A program made the translations under genes and the position numbers. The notes under the pieces were generated by a model. It did no database searches and was not told the DNA's origin. It was given only the letters and a program-made list of their open reading frames with translations. A DNA stretch of 64,000 nucleotides from Opisthorchis felineus (taxonomy: Eukaryota; Platyhelminthes; Trematoda; Opisthorchiida; Opisthorchiidae): the NCBI GenBank assembly GCA_004794785.1, contig SJOL01010112.1, positions 389,395-453,394 of the forward strand. The letters run 5' to 3'. Position 1 is the stretch's first letter; the number at the start of each line of letters is the position of its first letter. Positions 21,441 through 35,215 of the stretch are shown piece by piece.

Positions 21441-24400
21441 CCCTCTTTGATCTCCCTAGTGAAACGTACGATGACACTCATGTATTTACGCATCAATTAT
21501 ATTAGCTGCCACTTCCAACGCGTTGGCATTTACTCTCACCTCCCCGAATCATCGGGGAACGAAACTGTAGCGGCTATAACCACTGCACGGCAAGCAGCCG
21601 AAGATGAGGGTGTCGTTAACTCGAACAGTCGCAGCTTTGGCAGTGGATGACCGGCTTCAGGACCGTAATCGTAAACAATACTCCGCAAAATTTTGCGTAT
21701 TTTGGGATTGGCGATTATCCTATTCCAACACCCAAACAGTAAAAATTCTCTTGGTGGATCTAGAATTTTGGTTTGCTCAACAATCCACAACTTTTCTCAA
21801 GTAAGTTTCAAAATGGCCGAATCTAGCAGTTTTCTCGTTGATGCGTGTTACACTTTCCGCTCTACATACATGATATCCGACTGGCAGAGTGCGATTCTCC
21901 ACTTCCTTCAGTATGACCTTTGCGGGCGTTTATTCGGCAATCACCGGCAAGCTCGTACGGTCTTATCAAAGTCACACAGCTTAATGCATGTACATCTAGG
22001 CAGTTCTGGAACTTACGTCAACGATTCGCCAACGGATAGAAGAAATGGCTTTCCCTTCATTTACACGGAATGATTTGGAATCTGTGATATCACATTACTG
22101 AAACGTGACTGGAAGGCTTGCGGAAAAGTTGTTTTGGATTACTACATTAACAAGATCGTTAGCTTTCTTTCGTGAGGGCAGACCAATCACCGATAAGTAT
22201 CTACGATGTGGATCTGCCGTAGATTCTGAGAGATCCTGGTTAAGGGCATATAAATGATCCATATATCTTGTAAAACCCTCAAAACATACCGACGAGGGAT
22301 CTCTGTAAATTGAGAAATTGAGAAATTGAGGCTAGAAGTTTGTTACTACTAAATGTCCCCAGTTACTCATAGACTGACCTTTAAATTTGAACTTCCATAT
22401 ATGGTCAAGGACCCATTGGTCGTCCGATCGAAAGAACAAATAAACGGAAGCATGTGGAAGTAATCGACATTGATGTAGCTTGACTCATTTGTTATAGTTG
22501 TACCTTTTTTCATGATACGTGTATATGCCAATGAGATTGCCGGATAACAAGCAGTCGTTGAGGCTCCCCAATCTCATTACTGTACACAGCAGGCAAACTA
22601 CACTCACCTGCAAATAACACTCGTGTTAACAGGAGGCTCAACCAATTCCCTAAACTCTAGTTCTCGTGTATTATATTCTTTGCCTGAATGTGCTTCATAA
22701 AGCCGCCTGAGGTTCAAGTTTGCACGGTATTCGAGGTATTACGCTGTACTTTCTTGACAAAAAAACAATCAAGAGACCCAACTGAGTCGCTCAACAACTG
22801 ATCTCTCTGCAAATAAGTGCGTTCTTCAAAAGCTGTTAATTTTGAATGGACCTTACTCCTATTGAATTGGATATTGCCTTGGTTTTTCTTACAATTATGG
22901 AGAAGACATTGCTTCAGGCTTCTAAACACGGTTATTTTATGGAAAAACGGGCTAATAAAATTTGGACGTTGTTGGCCTGAATTTCGGTTTAGGAAGATTA
23001 GTACTAGGCAACAAAGGTTTAGTGGAAAACCAGCGTATAAATCAAGTAAGTCCAGTTTCATCGCCTGAGGGCTAGAGAGCCATGAACCAACCCCATTCGG
23101 CACAACAAACTAAACTGTTTTAAGCAATGCAGAAGATATCAAGATGGAGTCAATGAGTGACGTTCACCAACAGGGTGTATAAACTGAAACACAAGAAGAC
23201 TTTAATAATGGAGAATTCGTCCACCACAATTTTAGAAATCTTAATTTAAACCGTGTAGACATGGGTTAACCGCCAAAGCATCCGGGCTTGCGCAAAATTC
23301 TGTGATGTATTGGGGACGGGTAGTTTTGAATATCAGTTACTGTTCCATTTGATTCTACGATTTTATCAATCCTAAGCCAATGCGCAACACCCCAGCCCCG
23401 TATAAGCGGAAATTTGGAAGTTTCGGTCCATAGACGGCCGAATTTAGAAATGAACATTCCATTTTCTAAAACGCGGCTCATATAAGGACGACTTAAACGG
23501 ACAAGTTGATTGGATTAGTGTGTTAGAGGCGACACTATGAAGCTGTGGAGTCAAAATACAAATATTTCCGACAGCGGCAGGCATCTGCTTATTGTGACAG
23601 TTTTGGAATAATTTGCGTCAAATTCAGGTCGACAGCTGAACTAGATAGAAATGAATCTTCAGCGCTCGAAATGTCTGTGGTGAGATGTCTGTGAGCTGAA
23701 ATGTCCGGGGCCGATATGTCTGGGATCCGTAAAGCGAATGTCTGCTGTTTTCGGATTAGGGAACTGTGTTCGTTACATGCGCTTGATCGCCTATGCGTGA
23801 CTGTCCGTCATTCTGTAGGTCAATAGCTCCACATGGCCTTCATCGATCATTGGCAGTCCCGTAACCATCTTGCTGGTGTTTCACGCCCAGTTCAATAACT
23901 CCAAAAATCCAATGGTAATGCGTGCAGCTGTGGAGGTCCCATTCTTTCACCGAAAAGGGCCATCTTATTTGGGATAGTATATTCGACTTGAAAGGTAAGG
24001 GAATGAAAAATCTCCTAAAGTAGCGTCAAGAGTGATTATAGCATCCACTGTAACTTTCGGTCTGGTCGCTTCTGCGCCAAACCGGCTCCTTTCCGCTTAA
24101 CCATCCACACAAAAGCGTTTAATAGAACATTCGAGTTTTGAGTTCGTTAAAACTGAATTTTCCAGTGGTGTCACTCTCAAACAAAACAGGAACGGACCTA
24201 TTCAAATGTGAAACACCAGTCGCAGCACTTTGTAACAGAAAGTGAGTGATCTGTGTTAGTGTACACCAATGGTAAATATGTAGAGCTGTGCGTTGATGTT
24301 GGCGTAGCAAGCAAGCGGTCGGATGTTGTAGGATGCAATTCAGTTTCACCAAAGTGCATGATACGTATGTTATACACAGATGCCTCAATGTTTGGTACTC

Positions 24401-27400
24401 AAGAATAGCAAGACAGCAGCGAGAACAGCGGTAGATCCAACACCAAGCTTTGCATTAGTAAAAGCGAAAAAGATAAGCGGTTGTTAATCCCAAACAATCC
24501 GTTTGTTTAGCTCTATCTTTCTGACCAATTTTCGTGAGCAAGCCTCTTGGCCCTGCAGAAATGTTTTACTCTGTTCGGTGACCAAAATTTTAAAACCAAG
24601 CATGGAATTTCCTGTGAGAATGCTTGCCTAATGTAGACCAATGGGGTGTTTATCTGTGGCCATGGTGTCATCTTTTTCCTACCGAATTTCATCATTTAAA
24701 TTGCTTTTTACACTTGCTCACAGATGGCACTGTTTATTTATTGAATCTGCATACAGTTCCTTCACAGCTTCCTCAGTTAGTAAAACACACTTTGGCATAG
24801 CTGTGTACGAGGCGTTTTTGATCCGTTATTTGTGAACATGAATCAAACGGAACTCCGAACATGTAGCATAGCACATCCAGCACAGAACAGATATCGACAG
24901 ACTGTGGGGGAACGTACCAAACTACTCTGTGCATTGTCGATTTTAGCGGCATGAAACCAATAATTCACCGGTTAATCGTGTACAGCTAATCTAGGCTCTG
25001 AAGTTCATCACAAGTTGCCAGAATGTAGATGATTCTCTAGCTCTTGAAATAAAAAGGACAAACTAGAAACATGAACAGATGCAGTCAGTTTGCCATGGTG
25101 AATCGGCTGTGAAGTGCAGATGCTTAAACTTGTCGGTGAAGCAACCACCCGGAAAGCGATTGTTTGCCGGACGGATCTGTCCCTCGGTGTGACATTTTAT
25201 CCATGCTAGGTGTACTCGGACCTCTCATTTTGCCATCCGTTGCAAACGTTATTTGATATAGCACTAGGAATGATCACGAAAAGGAGGAGAACCCCTGCGA
25301 AACACCAAACGTGAATCACTAAACGCTGTCAATTGATTACATTTGAAAAAGCATGTCAGAAAACTTCTCGTAAAAGAAGATTGTGACAAAAAACCGCACA
25401 AGCTAGACCTCTGGGGACAAGTAGCACGCATGGCATTTTAGCAAACCCTTTGATGCTTCTAAGGCCTAATTTTTGAACCCCTATTAAGTAGTCTGAAACC
25501 TTCTAGGTAGGATGCAATCCGCACCTAGCACACTCTTCCTGTTTACATCAGTATACGTTTTAGGGAAACTTTTAAAAGCTGTCTGTCCCCAACACGTTCA
25601 TACAGGTCAGAAAAATAATTTACTTTGGCTCGTCTATCTGCTAGAATCGTGTTTGCTGCACCTGTCTGGCCTGATAGACAGACCAGTAATTGCTGTCCAA
25701 GAACCCGTTAGATGGATTGCCTGACTTATCTCTAGTTGTTAAAAAAAATCAGTTAATTATTCTGCTAGATTTGGTCCAAAGAAAGCCCTACTGATATATA
25801 AGAAATGGTTTCAAAAATATCAGCTTCTAACTAGTAACATTTTTATGTAAAAAAAACTGATCTGTTTTCATTGGCACTAGTAACGCAGAAGGCTTCTTGT
25901 TGTTTGATTGTTCGGCTACAAAAGTTTAGATAGATTGCGAATAGCTCTGAGGAAGATAAATCTCCTATCTGATAAGCAGAAAATGTATTGTTGAGGACTG
26001 TTTAACCAGTCATGGGGTAAGACACCGGGTTTTTTTTAAAGTTGCGACGGTTGTTTCACCTGTTGTGTATCCCCTCTAGCACCCCAACTAAGTAATGTGT
26101 GCATAGATGAGTTCTGCCTTCCTGTGTGACAGTACTCCACGCACTGATTCACAATCGAAATGGTTGAAAACTTTGCTTTGCTTTGTTAACAGAAATGAAA
26201 GCTTCTCTCAGATTTTAGGACTTTCATTCATCATTGGTTTACTTGATTCGGTCAATTACCAGTGTACACCTTAGTATTGAGCATATAACGAACCAATATA
26301 TCCTCAAATTCGTAATGCTTATCAAAATTTTGCCAGTCAAAACTCGTATTCGCGAAGGCAACTGCACCAAAGGAAATAATCGGATCTTATATGCAAGGTT
26401 TACTCCATAGATTATCTTCAATTCAGCGATTCCATGCCATTTTACCGACCTCTTTGAAGGAACAACTATTGAGACGTTTTTAGGGTGCTACTGTCCGCTA
26501 AGAAGCAACTATCGTGGAACATCGAATTTCAAAGACAACTATAGAGATTGCAGGTTGTTTAATAAAGCGCCTACGTTGAACCTTTTTGATAGAACCCTGA
26601 AGGTCTCTACTCAAAAGCAATCAAATTTTGCAGACAGCCACCTTCCGCAGGACCATGACGACCCCTCCACTCCAAACAACAAAATCGTAATTTTATGCGA
26701 AGTCCTGGTGAAATATCTCTGCTTTGAAATGCAGTTTATAGGAAAGGAAATTAGGAACACCCCATGAATCTACAAGGAAAATGTTGCGATCCCCAAAGAA
26801 GTCGAGCGATCCCGGCGAATGATTATTGATGTCTCTAGCAAATATTATAGCCTGTAAGCTCATGGGGTTACACCGCGGACAGTGACCCATTAACGAATTT
26901 TAGGGTGCCTAGAAATCTGTGCTTCATTCATTTTTTCCGAAGTATGATCTCAGATTTCCGAATATCCGAAATTAACTTATAAAAATTTTCTGCTTAGCCA
27001 ACATATCCACCGACTTGCTAGTTGTGTGGACGAGAGTATCATTTTAGGAAGGTAAAATGTTTTCTGCTGAGTTACTCGTTCTCCTTCCTTTATTACACAG
27101 ATTATTATAATGGCATCGTACATTAAACTTTCTAAAATAGAGTCTCCATACTCCCGTCTTAAATCTGATTGGCCATCGAGAACCTGAGGTTCGTCAGCCA
27201 GGGCGGCGATGTCTTATTGGAAAATTTTTTCTGACTCACCCATGTTTCCTTGTCGAATTAGGAAGACTAATTCTTCTAGGTTTCAACGGTTGATGTCACC
27301 CAAATCTTGCTAAATCTTCTTCTCAGAAGCTGTACACTTTCGGATTGTGCATATCGCAAGTTAATACTCGATTATGGCAAGCAAATCCAACTTATTGTTT

Positions 27401-30400
27401 TTGGGATATTGGTTTGGTATTACCTTGCAGCAATACTATCACAAAGTTTGAAATATTTGGCGAAATATTTCACCGACTAATCTGGAATTTCTTATAACGT
27501 CGGATATAAGAATCCGATGAAACTTAAGTGCTTTACGTTGAAACATCAGGATTAACGTACAAGTCCTACATTCAAGTATTTCCCTTCTAGAATTTTCTAG
27601 CCATTCCATTCTGTGTGCGTGTAGTCCTGTACATAGAGGCTTATGTTTTTTGCCGGTTTGAGGGTCAGTTCGGTTTGGATCGCCAATAAAACTAAGGCGT
27701 GCACTGAAGAACAGGTGCCCAAATCCTGATAGACGCGTCTGACGGCATCGTTTCCTAGGCGACCAACCACAAATTGCACATACAAAACGTTATACTACAT
27801 TCAAATTAATCTCAATTAAACAACCGAGTAGACATCAATCAAAATCTTTGCATCCCTATAAAAAAAATACTGCGTACGCATAACCACGTGTTTGTTTGGC
27901 TTGACGAGTCCAAGTTTAACCCGAAATACACTGCAAGTGTGCACTGATAAAACTGTTAACTTCAAACCTAATGATTTTGCACTAGAAACTTCAAAGTGGC
28001 GCACCAGTAAGGTATTTGGTGAAAAGAGTTTGTGCACTATTTTGTTCAGTGTTTGATTTAGTTGTGGTATTTCGTCTCTCCGCAGACCAGGTCGTACGTC
28101 ATCGTTCAGTTGCTGGTTTTTCCTTACACTGCATTGCATGTAACAGTCTGCACAGTGTGTAATTTTTATCATCGTTCAAATCTGTTAGAAAAGCTTACTG
28201 AAATCTTGCCACTGACTTTACAGGATATCGAGACATCGGACGTAAGAGAATCAACTGAACGTTTTTGAGTTAAGAACAGACGATATTTTGGTAAAATTAA
28301 AAATGCATCTGTTAAAACCAAACCACATTGTGAAATTACCATTTTGACACATAAATTCATGAAAATCGTCACCCAAGTGCTACATATGGGGAACAAAAAC
28401 CCTGAGCGAACCGCACAGACCACAGTCAAACAGATGGATGTGTTTGTCTTTTCCTGCCAGATCTGGAAATAATACTTGCACCAGCTCTCAAAAGGAAGCT
28501 TAGCTGTCCTCAACAAAGGGGAGGCACTCAAATCCTTTGAATTGTGTGTTCACCGTGATATATTTTTAAAACGTGCACGGAATAAGAGCTGGACAAAGCC
28601 AAACCGTGAATGCATTACTTAACCTGGTACGATTACTATTCAGATGCTAGTGTAGGTTTTTCACTCTAGCTATGCAGGTGTCGTGCCTAGCGCTGGTGGC
28701 GCAGAGTAGTTGAACGGTCAACTTTCACTCTCCTAAGCGAAATGAAACGCAGCCTCTCATCTGTGAACATCACATCACATAAATAGACAATAAGAGTCCA
28801 TTAGCGGAAGTTTGTTTTTTCCCTCTTCTTCATACAATGAGATTCTAGAAACACCGGTCCTGAGCAACCGTTGGCCCCTGTCCAGTAGCACGAGGACAAC
28901 TATGTTTGCGATGCATGTTTTCATCATTGCCGACCACCACAGATGTGCATTGTATATAAAAAGAAACCGGTTGACTTTCACAAGAAGCATTTCTTCCAAA
29001 GCACTTAAAACAAGAAGAGCTCTCCCACTGGACAAGATTTTTTTGCCCAGCTTCTTTGACGTGTAAGTCCACACCAACACTACCATGTACGCTCGTGAAG
29101 GTCTACATGAAAATTGTGCAAAATATTTTTTGAATATCAAGGGGTCATGACAAACAGCTGGGAAAATAAGACTCACCATGCAAAACTCAAGACTTCTAAT
29201 CATCCGTATATATGTTGTTCATATGTGCCCTCAAAATATTTTTTAAACGGACTGAAAAATACATATATGATTTCTGATGTTGACAGTACGCCACTTATGT
29301 GGCTGACGTATTCTGCTGTCGTGGAACAACGGTCATGAACAGACCGACTGCTCCAAGGCTGTTATAGTTAAACGTGGGACCTGGTCAGAATGGTTTAACG
29401 AATAATGATGACAAGACACCAATTACCGCCAGATACTTCCAGAATCTCACAAATTTTTCCGGAAATGTATCGTTGTCTTTTCGCCGAAACACGGTGTGCT
29501 AGGTCTCATTGCCCATGATTAGCTTTGGAAGGCCTTCAATTGGGCAAATGGACTATGCCGGACAAAATTATCGCTCTAGATTAGGTTGTTACATTGCGAA
29601 CTTCTCAAGAGCAAAGCTGATTGCCATTGGGTCTGCTTGGCATAAAAGGTTTTTCTGCTTTGACGTACTGAAGGGGTCAGGCCGAGGGATAACATATCCC
29701 ACCTTTCGGACTAGCTGAAATAGCGTAGCAGCCAGACAAAGGTAGATAAAATATTTCACGGACAATATCGTTGTGCTCTACCTGTGTTTCTCCAGGCGGT
29801 ATGTCACACATGTATGTTCTGTTTTGAGTTCCGGACCAATCAGAACCAGAAAACCCGTCGGCTTAAACGTCAGCTAAGTATTATGACCTTGATAAAAAGC
29901 TCAAACTATGCTGATAACGATCAAAATTGAACGCGTCCAATAAAGAGCATCATGTTTAACTTCTCCATCGTTACTTGAACAGATTCACCACTTGCCTCAA
30001 ACCTAGTCAACACTTTCAACAAACAATACTGCACAAATGTACCCAGTGGGTGTAGGGCACCGGTGTAGGAATCGGTCCGTTTATTCGATGCTTTCAATAT
30101 GGCCGAAATTGCGATATAAATAGACCATTCCAAATAAATGCGACATTTTAAAGCGGTACTACATAGTGTTTTGTCCTTTTTGGCTCCCAGCCAAACCCTA
30201 CTGAGGTTCCACACCCGGGAAGCAAGCTTTATGTACAAAATAGCTATTTCAGCAAATTTGAACAGAATCGAGACAAAAAAGACAGTTTCCTTTTTGACAA
30301 ACTATTGTTTCGTCTATATCAACCCCTTACTTCTCGCCAAAAATGATGCCTAAATTTTCCACAAACGCAGTCTCTTTCTGGTTTTTTAGTCGATTGATCC

Positions 30401-33175
30401 ATTGGTTATACTACTTAGTATGCGTTCCAGATGGCAGCGGCTTGCTTTCTCACAAGTAAGTAGATTATACAGTTCCTGTGTCTACAAAATTCCCTGTGTG
30501 ATTTTCACCTCCGAAGACCAGACGAGACTGGGGAGTCGTTCTCACTGAAGCCAAGTAAATTTGCTCAGTAATGACCATATGTTTTATTCAAAATCTGACC
30601 ACCTGACCTGAAGACAGACGCACCGACATCTTCCCGCCCGCATCGCACGCTCAGTGATATCCTGTCGACAAAAATCTCGTATGCTGTCATTCACAGGGAT
30701 TGGAAGAAAACAGAATATAAAACCCTTCAAACATATCTAAGCTAAAAAATCGTAAACGCAATCACCACATCAGCAGTTCCCCGTTTCGTCCACTGACAGT
30801 CATTCAGCCACCACAAAGTACACTTTGTCCATACTGTAATGTTTAATCCTGAATGAAAGAAAAATCACAGAAATCGTTTCACGAACTACTACTTCAGAAC
30901 TGTTTCGTGCCTGTAGTTAGTATTTAAATGATGAGAGCTTTCCGTTTACAACTTCTTCCGCGTGAGCAAAGAATCTTTTCAAGTCGCCGACGGCCAGTCA
31001 CGGCGGCTTTATACAGTCATGTTTAAATAAACCCAAAGATATGCAGAAGCAGTTGTTTGTGTTTGTCATGAAGGAAGGAAACGCCAACAAACACAGTAGG
31101 CCTGGAGAGAAACTGAGTCACTCGTCGGACTTTGGAGGTTGCGAAGTGCTTTTTACCACATTACCTTCCCACAAATCAAAATACATGTTTGGTTTGGTAG
31201 TTTCGAATGGCCGTCAACAGTGTTGTTGACGAACTCCTGAAGGGTTGGGCTACGTTGCAAAATGAAGGATATTTAGTAACACAGCACGTTATGTGGTTCA
31301 CCAAATGCCAGATTTATGTAACTTGAAGGTCATTTCAGTCGAGTGACATTGCAAGGATACAATAGGGCTAACAGTAATAAACAAAACGCGATGACGTTCA
31401 ATGCAGTTATCTCATTACCTGCTAGCAGGTATTGTGGGTTAAAGGTGAAATAAAACTCACATATGGTTTGTTATTTCAAAATGTTTCTATCTTGACCCAA
31501 GAAAATAATTTGCCAATACCATGAAGAATTAATGACAATTATTCATAATTTGGAAATCAAAAGTTTCCTGCCCACGTTGTATTGTTTGTTTCCGGCAATC
31601 AGTTTGAACACGTTGAGTTACGCGCAAAACCCCAAAAGTCAAACTGTTCAAATTGAAGTTCATCAACAATTGTGTACTCAATCCGCGGGATTACGCCGGG
31701 TTCCACACACCGGTTTAAGACCTGCTAATTTTAGACGGGATTCCGACTCAAGGCAAGATGGCCACAAGTTAGTGAAATCCACTTGCTGATTTAAACAAGA
31801 CTTGCGATGACAAGGTCAAACAGGGGTTTACGTTCAGGTCAAAACAACAAAGGCGGTACAGGCGCAAAACGGAAACAACAAAAGGGGGAATCAGGTTGTA
31901 CACAATAAGAATGGAAAAACAGAATTAACAATTTTTCCCATACACTCAGGTGCCTTACAGCTCTCTATGAATCAGCTGAAAACAAAAATTTAGTGATATT
32001 CCCTACAAATACGGTGACTATTTTTACATTTGTTTACTTAAAGCCCTTGATTGTTTAAACACTTCTGCTGGAGCAGACCTTTGTCAAATCGTGCAGGCTG
32101 GTTGAGTAATTAGCAGGATGAGAATGCAATGTAGCTGTTGGTTTTCAACAAATGAAGCACACCTAAATATGCTAAATATATTGATGAAGCCTTTTTATCA
32201 TCTTCATGTTAAGAAATTCACACCGCACTGGATCAGGAAAGCTTTTAAGGAAGGTCTCACATTAGATTTATTGCGTCTCATCATTTGGGAGGCATTTAAT
32301 TTGCGGTGCATCCCTTCATCTGTCCAAAAGTGATCCTTTTTAACCCATGGGTTTTGCAGCCGAAACAGCTGAGTCTGAAAGTGAAACGTAAAAGCGAAGC
32401 ATGAAAAATGCCATAACGCACTGCTGGACAGCAAGTAGATGGAGGCGATAAACCACACTCGATTAGGATATAATGTTCACAAGTAAAACCGTTCAAAAAG
32501 GAGGAATCAAGAAAAAGGAATGTTACTTACTACAAAATGATTATATGAACCACGATGGTAATTATTTTTAGAAATAAAACTGTATTGGTTAAAATGTTGG
32601 AATTATCAGTCAATAACACGTTGGAGGGGATTCATCAGGCGGATGTAGCCGGATTCAATACTCCTATGCCCAGGCTTCTACCGATGACAGGTCTCGTCTG
32701 TGCTCATGGTATGTGTGAATTTATGCGATTTTTGTTCGGTTTAGCAAGTATGCTGGAATTTGCAAGAAATATCACTACCAGTACACATACTAGGGCGACA
32801 ATACCGTGGATCACGTTTCCAAGTTCTGCCACTTATTCTCAAGTAATCTAGTCCCTTGGATTCATAATTATTACGTGATTTATGAAATTGTTAACTTCTT
32901 GATTCTGGCTATGTCCTAGGAGTCACCACCTTAAAACATTCGTTTTGCGTGCCAAATCAAGCAAGGTCCCTAAAAATAATTTTCACTGATCCAAAAAAAG
33001 TATCCCAAACTTCAAGGGGACTAAATCGTTGCAAGCATCGCTAAACAAATCAGTAAAAAATCTTTCCATTCGAAAGAATCTTTGACAAATTTTTAGAAGA
33101 TTAGAAAAGGAAGGGTAAAAGGGACACGTAATCTAGAAGAATTCCAAGCGGTTGAACTGCCGACGGGGTCACATT
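21441..33175. other. Long stretch with no recognisable gene or repeat family
   Basis: I examined the longer open frames (for example 22714-23103 minus, 28169-28531 minus, 28775-29203 minus and 31532-31789 plus) and saw no known motifs or paired splice sites. The frame at 31532 starts with a hydrophobic run and could be a secreted peptide, but nothing else supports it. No copy of families A to E was found here, although such copies occur on both sides. Confidence 0.4.
22307..22330. repeat. Tandem repeat, AAATTGAG x 3
   Basis: Three perfect copies of an 8-base unit in direct succession. Likely replication slippage. Confidence 0.9.
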
Positions 33176-33176
33176 A

Positions 33177-33494
33177 ACCTTGTGAGTAGTTTCCTTTATG
33201 AAAATGTAATGTGTTGTCTCGAATATCGTTCCAACTGAAACATGAGGCGGCCTTTGTATAGCACATTGAGTTGAGGAATATCATAAACAAGAGATTCGTT
33301 TGAGTCTCCCGTGAAAACAGTTGATATACAAATGAGTGTATTTGTCGAAATCAGTCCAATTTGGGTTCAAGTAGAACATAAGGTTGACGGAAACTCGGGG
33401 ACTGCGCCTACCTGATGAGCCCCAAGAAGGGCGAAACTGGTCGTGGGCTGTCGAAGAGTTTTCAGCAACTTTGTGAGTAGTTTCCTTTATGAAA
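33177..33494 (+). repeat. Family C hammerhead repeat, slightly more than one unit
   Basis: The segment starts and ends with the same 23 bases (33181-33203 and 33472-33494), which gives a unit length of 291 bp. In order it holds the end of one ribozyme arm, the body (CGAATATCGTTCCAACTG, CATAAACAAGAGATTCG, GAGTCTCCCGTGAAAAC, CAAATGAGTGTATTTG) and a complete hammerhead (33382-33469). Having more than one unit is what is expected when tandem or circular RNA copies are reverse-transcribed. No open frame exists, so movement would depend on enzymes from other elements. This is the best preserved copy in the window. Confidence 0.85.
33382..33469 (+). ncRNA. Type I hammerhead ribozyme, intact core (family C)
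   Basis: The catalytic boxes CTGATGA (33412-33418) and GAAA (33433-33436) are intact. Stem II is GCCC (33419-33422) with GGGC (33429-33432) around CAAGAA. Stem III is minimal (ACT with GGT, 33436-33441). The cleavage triplet GTC ends at 33442. Stem I has six pairs next to the core, GCCTAC (33406-33411) with GTGGGC (33443-33448), then an internal loop, eight pairs (33389-33396 with 33456-33463) and four more (33383-33386 with 33466-33469). The minimal stem III implies cleavage in dimeric RNA. The base pairing is read directly; activity is an inference. Confidence 0.8.
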
Positions 33495-35109
33495 GTAGGT
33501 TGGCTGAAATTCCATCAGTTAAAATTCTGAAAGCTTGTCTCTCCGGTCTCATCTGTGTCAAAGCAAAGTCGTCGACAGGGATAGGAATGTGGATGGTTAG
33601 CAGTCTGGCTGGTAGAAGGGAAAGCTAGCAAGGCTTTTCCGTGAAGCATATGAGTGCGATCAAATAGAGGAAGATGGCTGTATTTCAAAGGACAACTGAT
33701 ACCGAAATTTTACTTGCTCTGAGCAGAGTGGCATAACAATCCATAACGGTAAAAACGGGTGACCAACAGAGACACGTCGTCTGACTGTGGCGTAATATAA
33801 AGCACTAGAAAAGCTCAAACGTCCAAGCTATTGCGATAGTTTTAAAATGCAAACCTGAAGCAAGAAATAAAAATGTGAACAATGCAACCTTTGTTTATTT
33901 GCTTTAGGATAGACAGTGAGTAAATCCTCGCACAAGCAGTCTCTCACATTTCGGCGGGAAAAGATTGTCAAGAACTCTTTCATGATTCTGAATGCAGTCT
34001 ACGAAAATGCATATAAACAGAATTTTGTGAGCACGAAATGCCATCGTGACCTGAGGAAATTCCTGAGTGACAAAATCTGAACCGGATCTTGATTTACATA
34101 TAATGTAATACGATGCTAGAATTAACTACATCGCTAAACTATTGGGGATGCGTGCAGGGTGTGAACATTTCAACGCCAGTTGCACTCATAACCGGGATAA
34201 TTACCTGATTTTCTCTCAAAAGCTAGTTTGGCGCGATTCTATACTCTACGCATCTGCTCACACGTCGTTGACTCGGACACCGCAAGTCCTTGCAAGGGAA
34301 ACACATTCCCAAAGGAAGCTACCAGGTGACTTGTTTTGACGCTACATTACATTATCATATTGCAAGATAGGAGTCCTATTGACGGTTTAATGAGACTCTA
34401 GGTTGCTACGTTACGGAAGCCAATTGATGTAATTACTTTGCCCTTACCTGCATGATCCGAAAATATCACGCACAAATTATTTTTTCAGTCAGCCACTACA
34501 ATGAAATCCACAAGGTATTTTGCTGGCCATACCATGGATGTCTTGGATTTCATCGAAAAGTGATTGAGTAAAAAACCGATAGACCGACAGCCATGTCCAG
34601 TTTATCCTTCTTCTCAAAACATTGTAAATGAATCGACTTGTGGGAACCATAGTCATTTTTTGTTGTGCTGGGTGTCCATATTTTTGCTGAAACCGTTGAA
34701 GATGGGTCTTTGCAATCTTTCAGTCAAGTTAACCTTAAATTTTTCCTCAAATGTTTCCACAGAAACGGTTTCTGTTGCATCTCGAAAGGTCATTTGCTGT
34801 TCGCGGGTATAATGGTTTGACACTTTTAGGTTTGTAAAAACCGTTCTGTTGTTGTACGCCTGGCCTTGTTTCCCGTGCAAAGATAATGTATCACAAAGCC
34901 CTTAGGCTTCAGGAAAGCAAGTTACTTTCAGCAACGCTGTAATGTAGATGGATTCTGAGAGAATTTTTGTGTGTGGTTTATTCTAACCAGTCAGTTCGAG
35001 GCTTTACCCAGCCAAGTGCAAGAGGGTAACGTTTAGACGACGGCACAAATGCCTGCGGTGGATAACAAAAAATATACTGTTTATCGATAACAGTATACGT
35101 GGATATATG
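33495..35109. other. No recognisable feature
   Basis: Short open frames only. A possible 26-nt microexon at 34488 is discussed among the rejected items. Confidence 0.45.
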
Positions 35110-35215
35110 TCTGGAAGCACTGTACGACAGTTTCATCAGGATTGGTCATCTCAAGAGACTACCGGAAGTTTGGAACACGCAACCTGCCAACTAGTAATAA
35201 AACTTGAAGGAATTC
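35110..35215 (-). repeat. Family B remnant, minus
   Basis: On the minus strand the segment reads GATGAAACTGTCGTACAGTG and, in head position, GTTGCGTGTTCC with the tRNA-like head wording eroded. The CTGATGA box and stem II are deleted. It lies alone and has no plus-strand partner. Confidence 0.5.

Noticed and set aside
30431..30455. A 25-nt block starting with ATG between an acceptor-like TTCCAG and the donor-like GTAAGT
   Set aside because: Too short to judge, no upstream or downstream partner exon in phase, and no pyrimidine tract before the acceptor.
34488..34513. Possible 26-nt microexon after TTATTTTTTCAG
   Set aside because: The length is not a multiple of three, the donor (GTATTT) is weak, and it links to no accepted exon.
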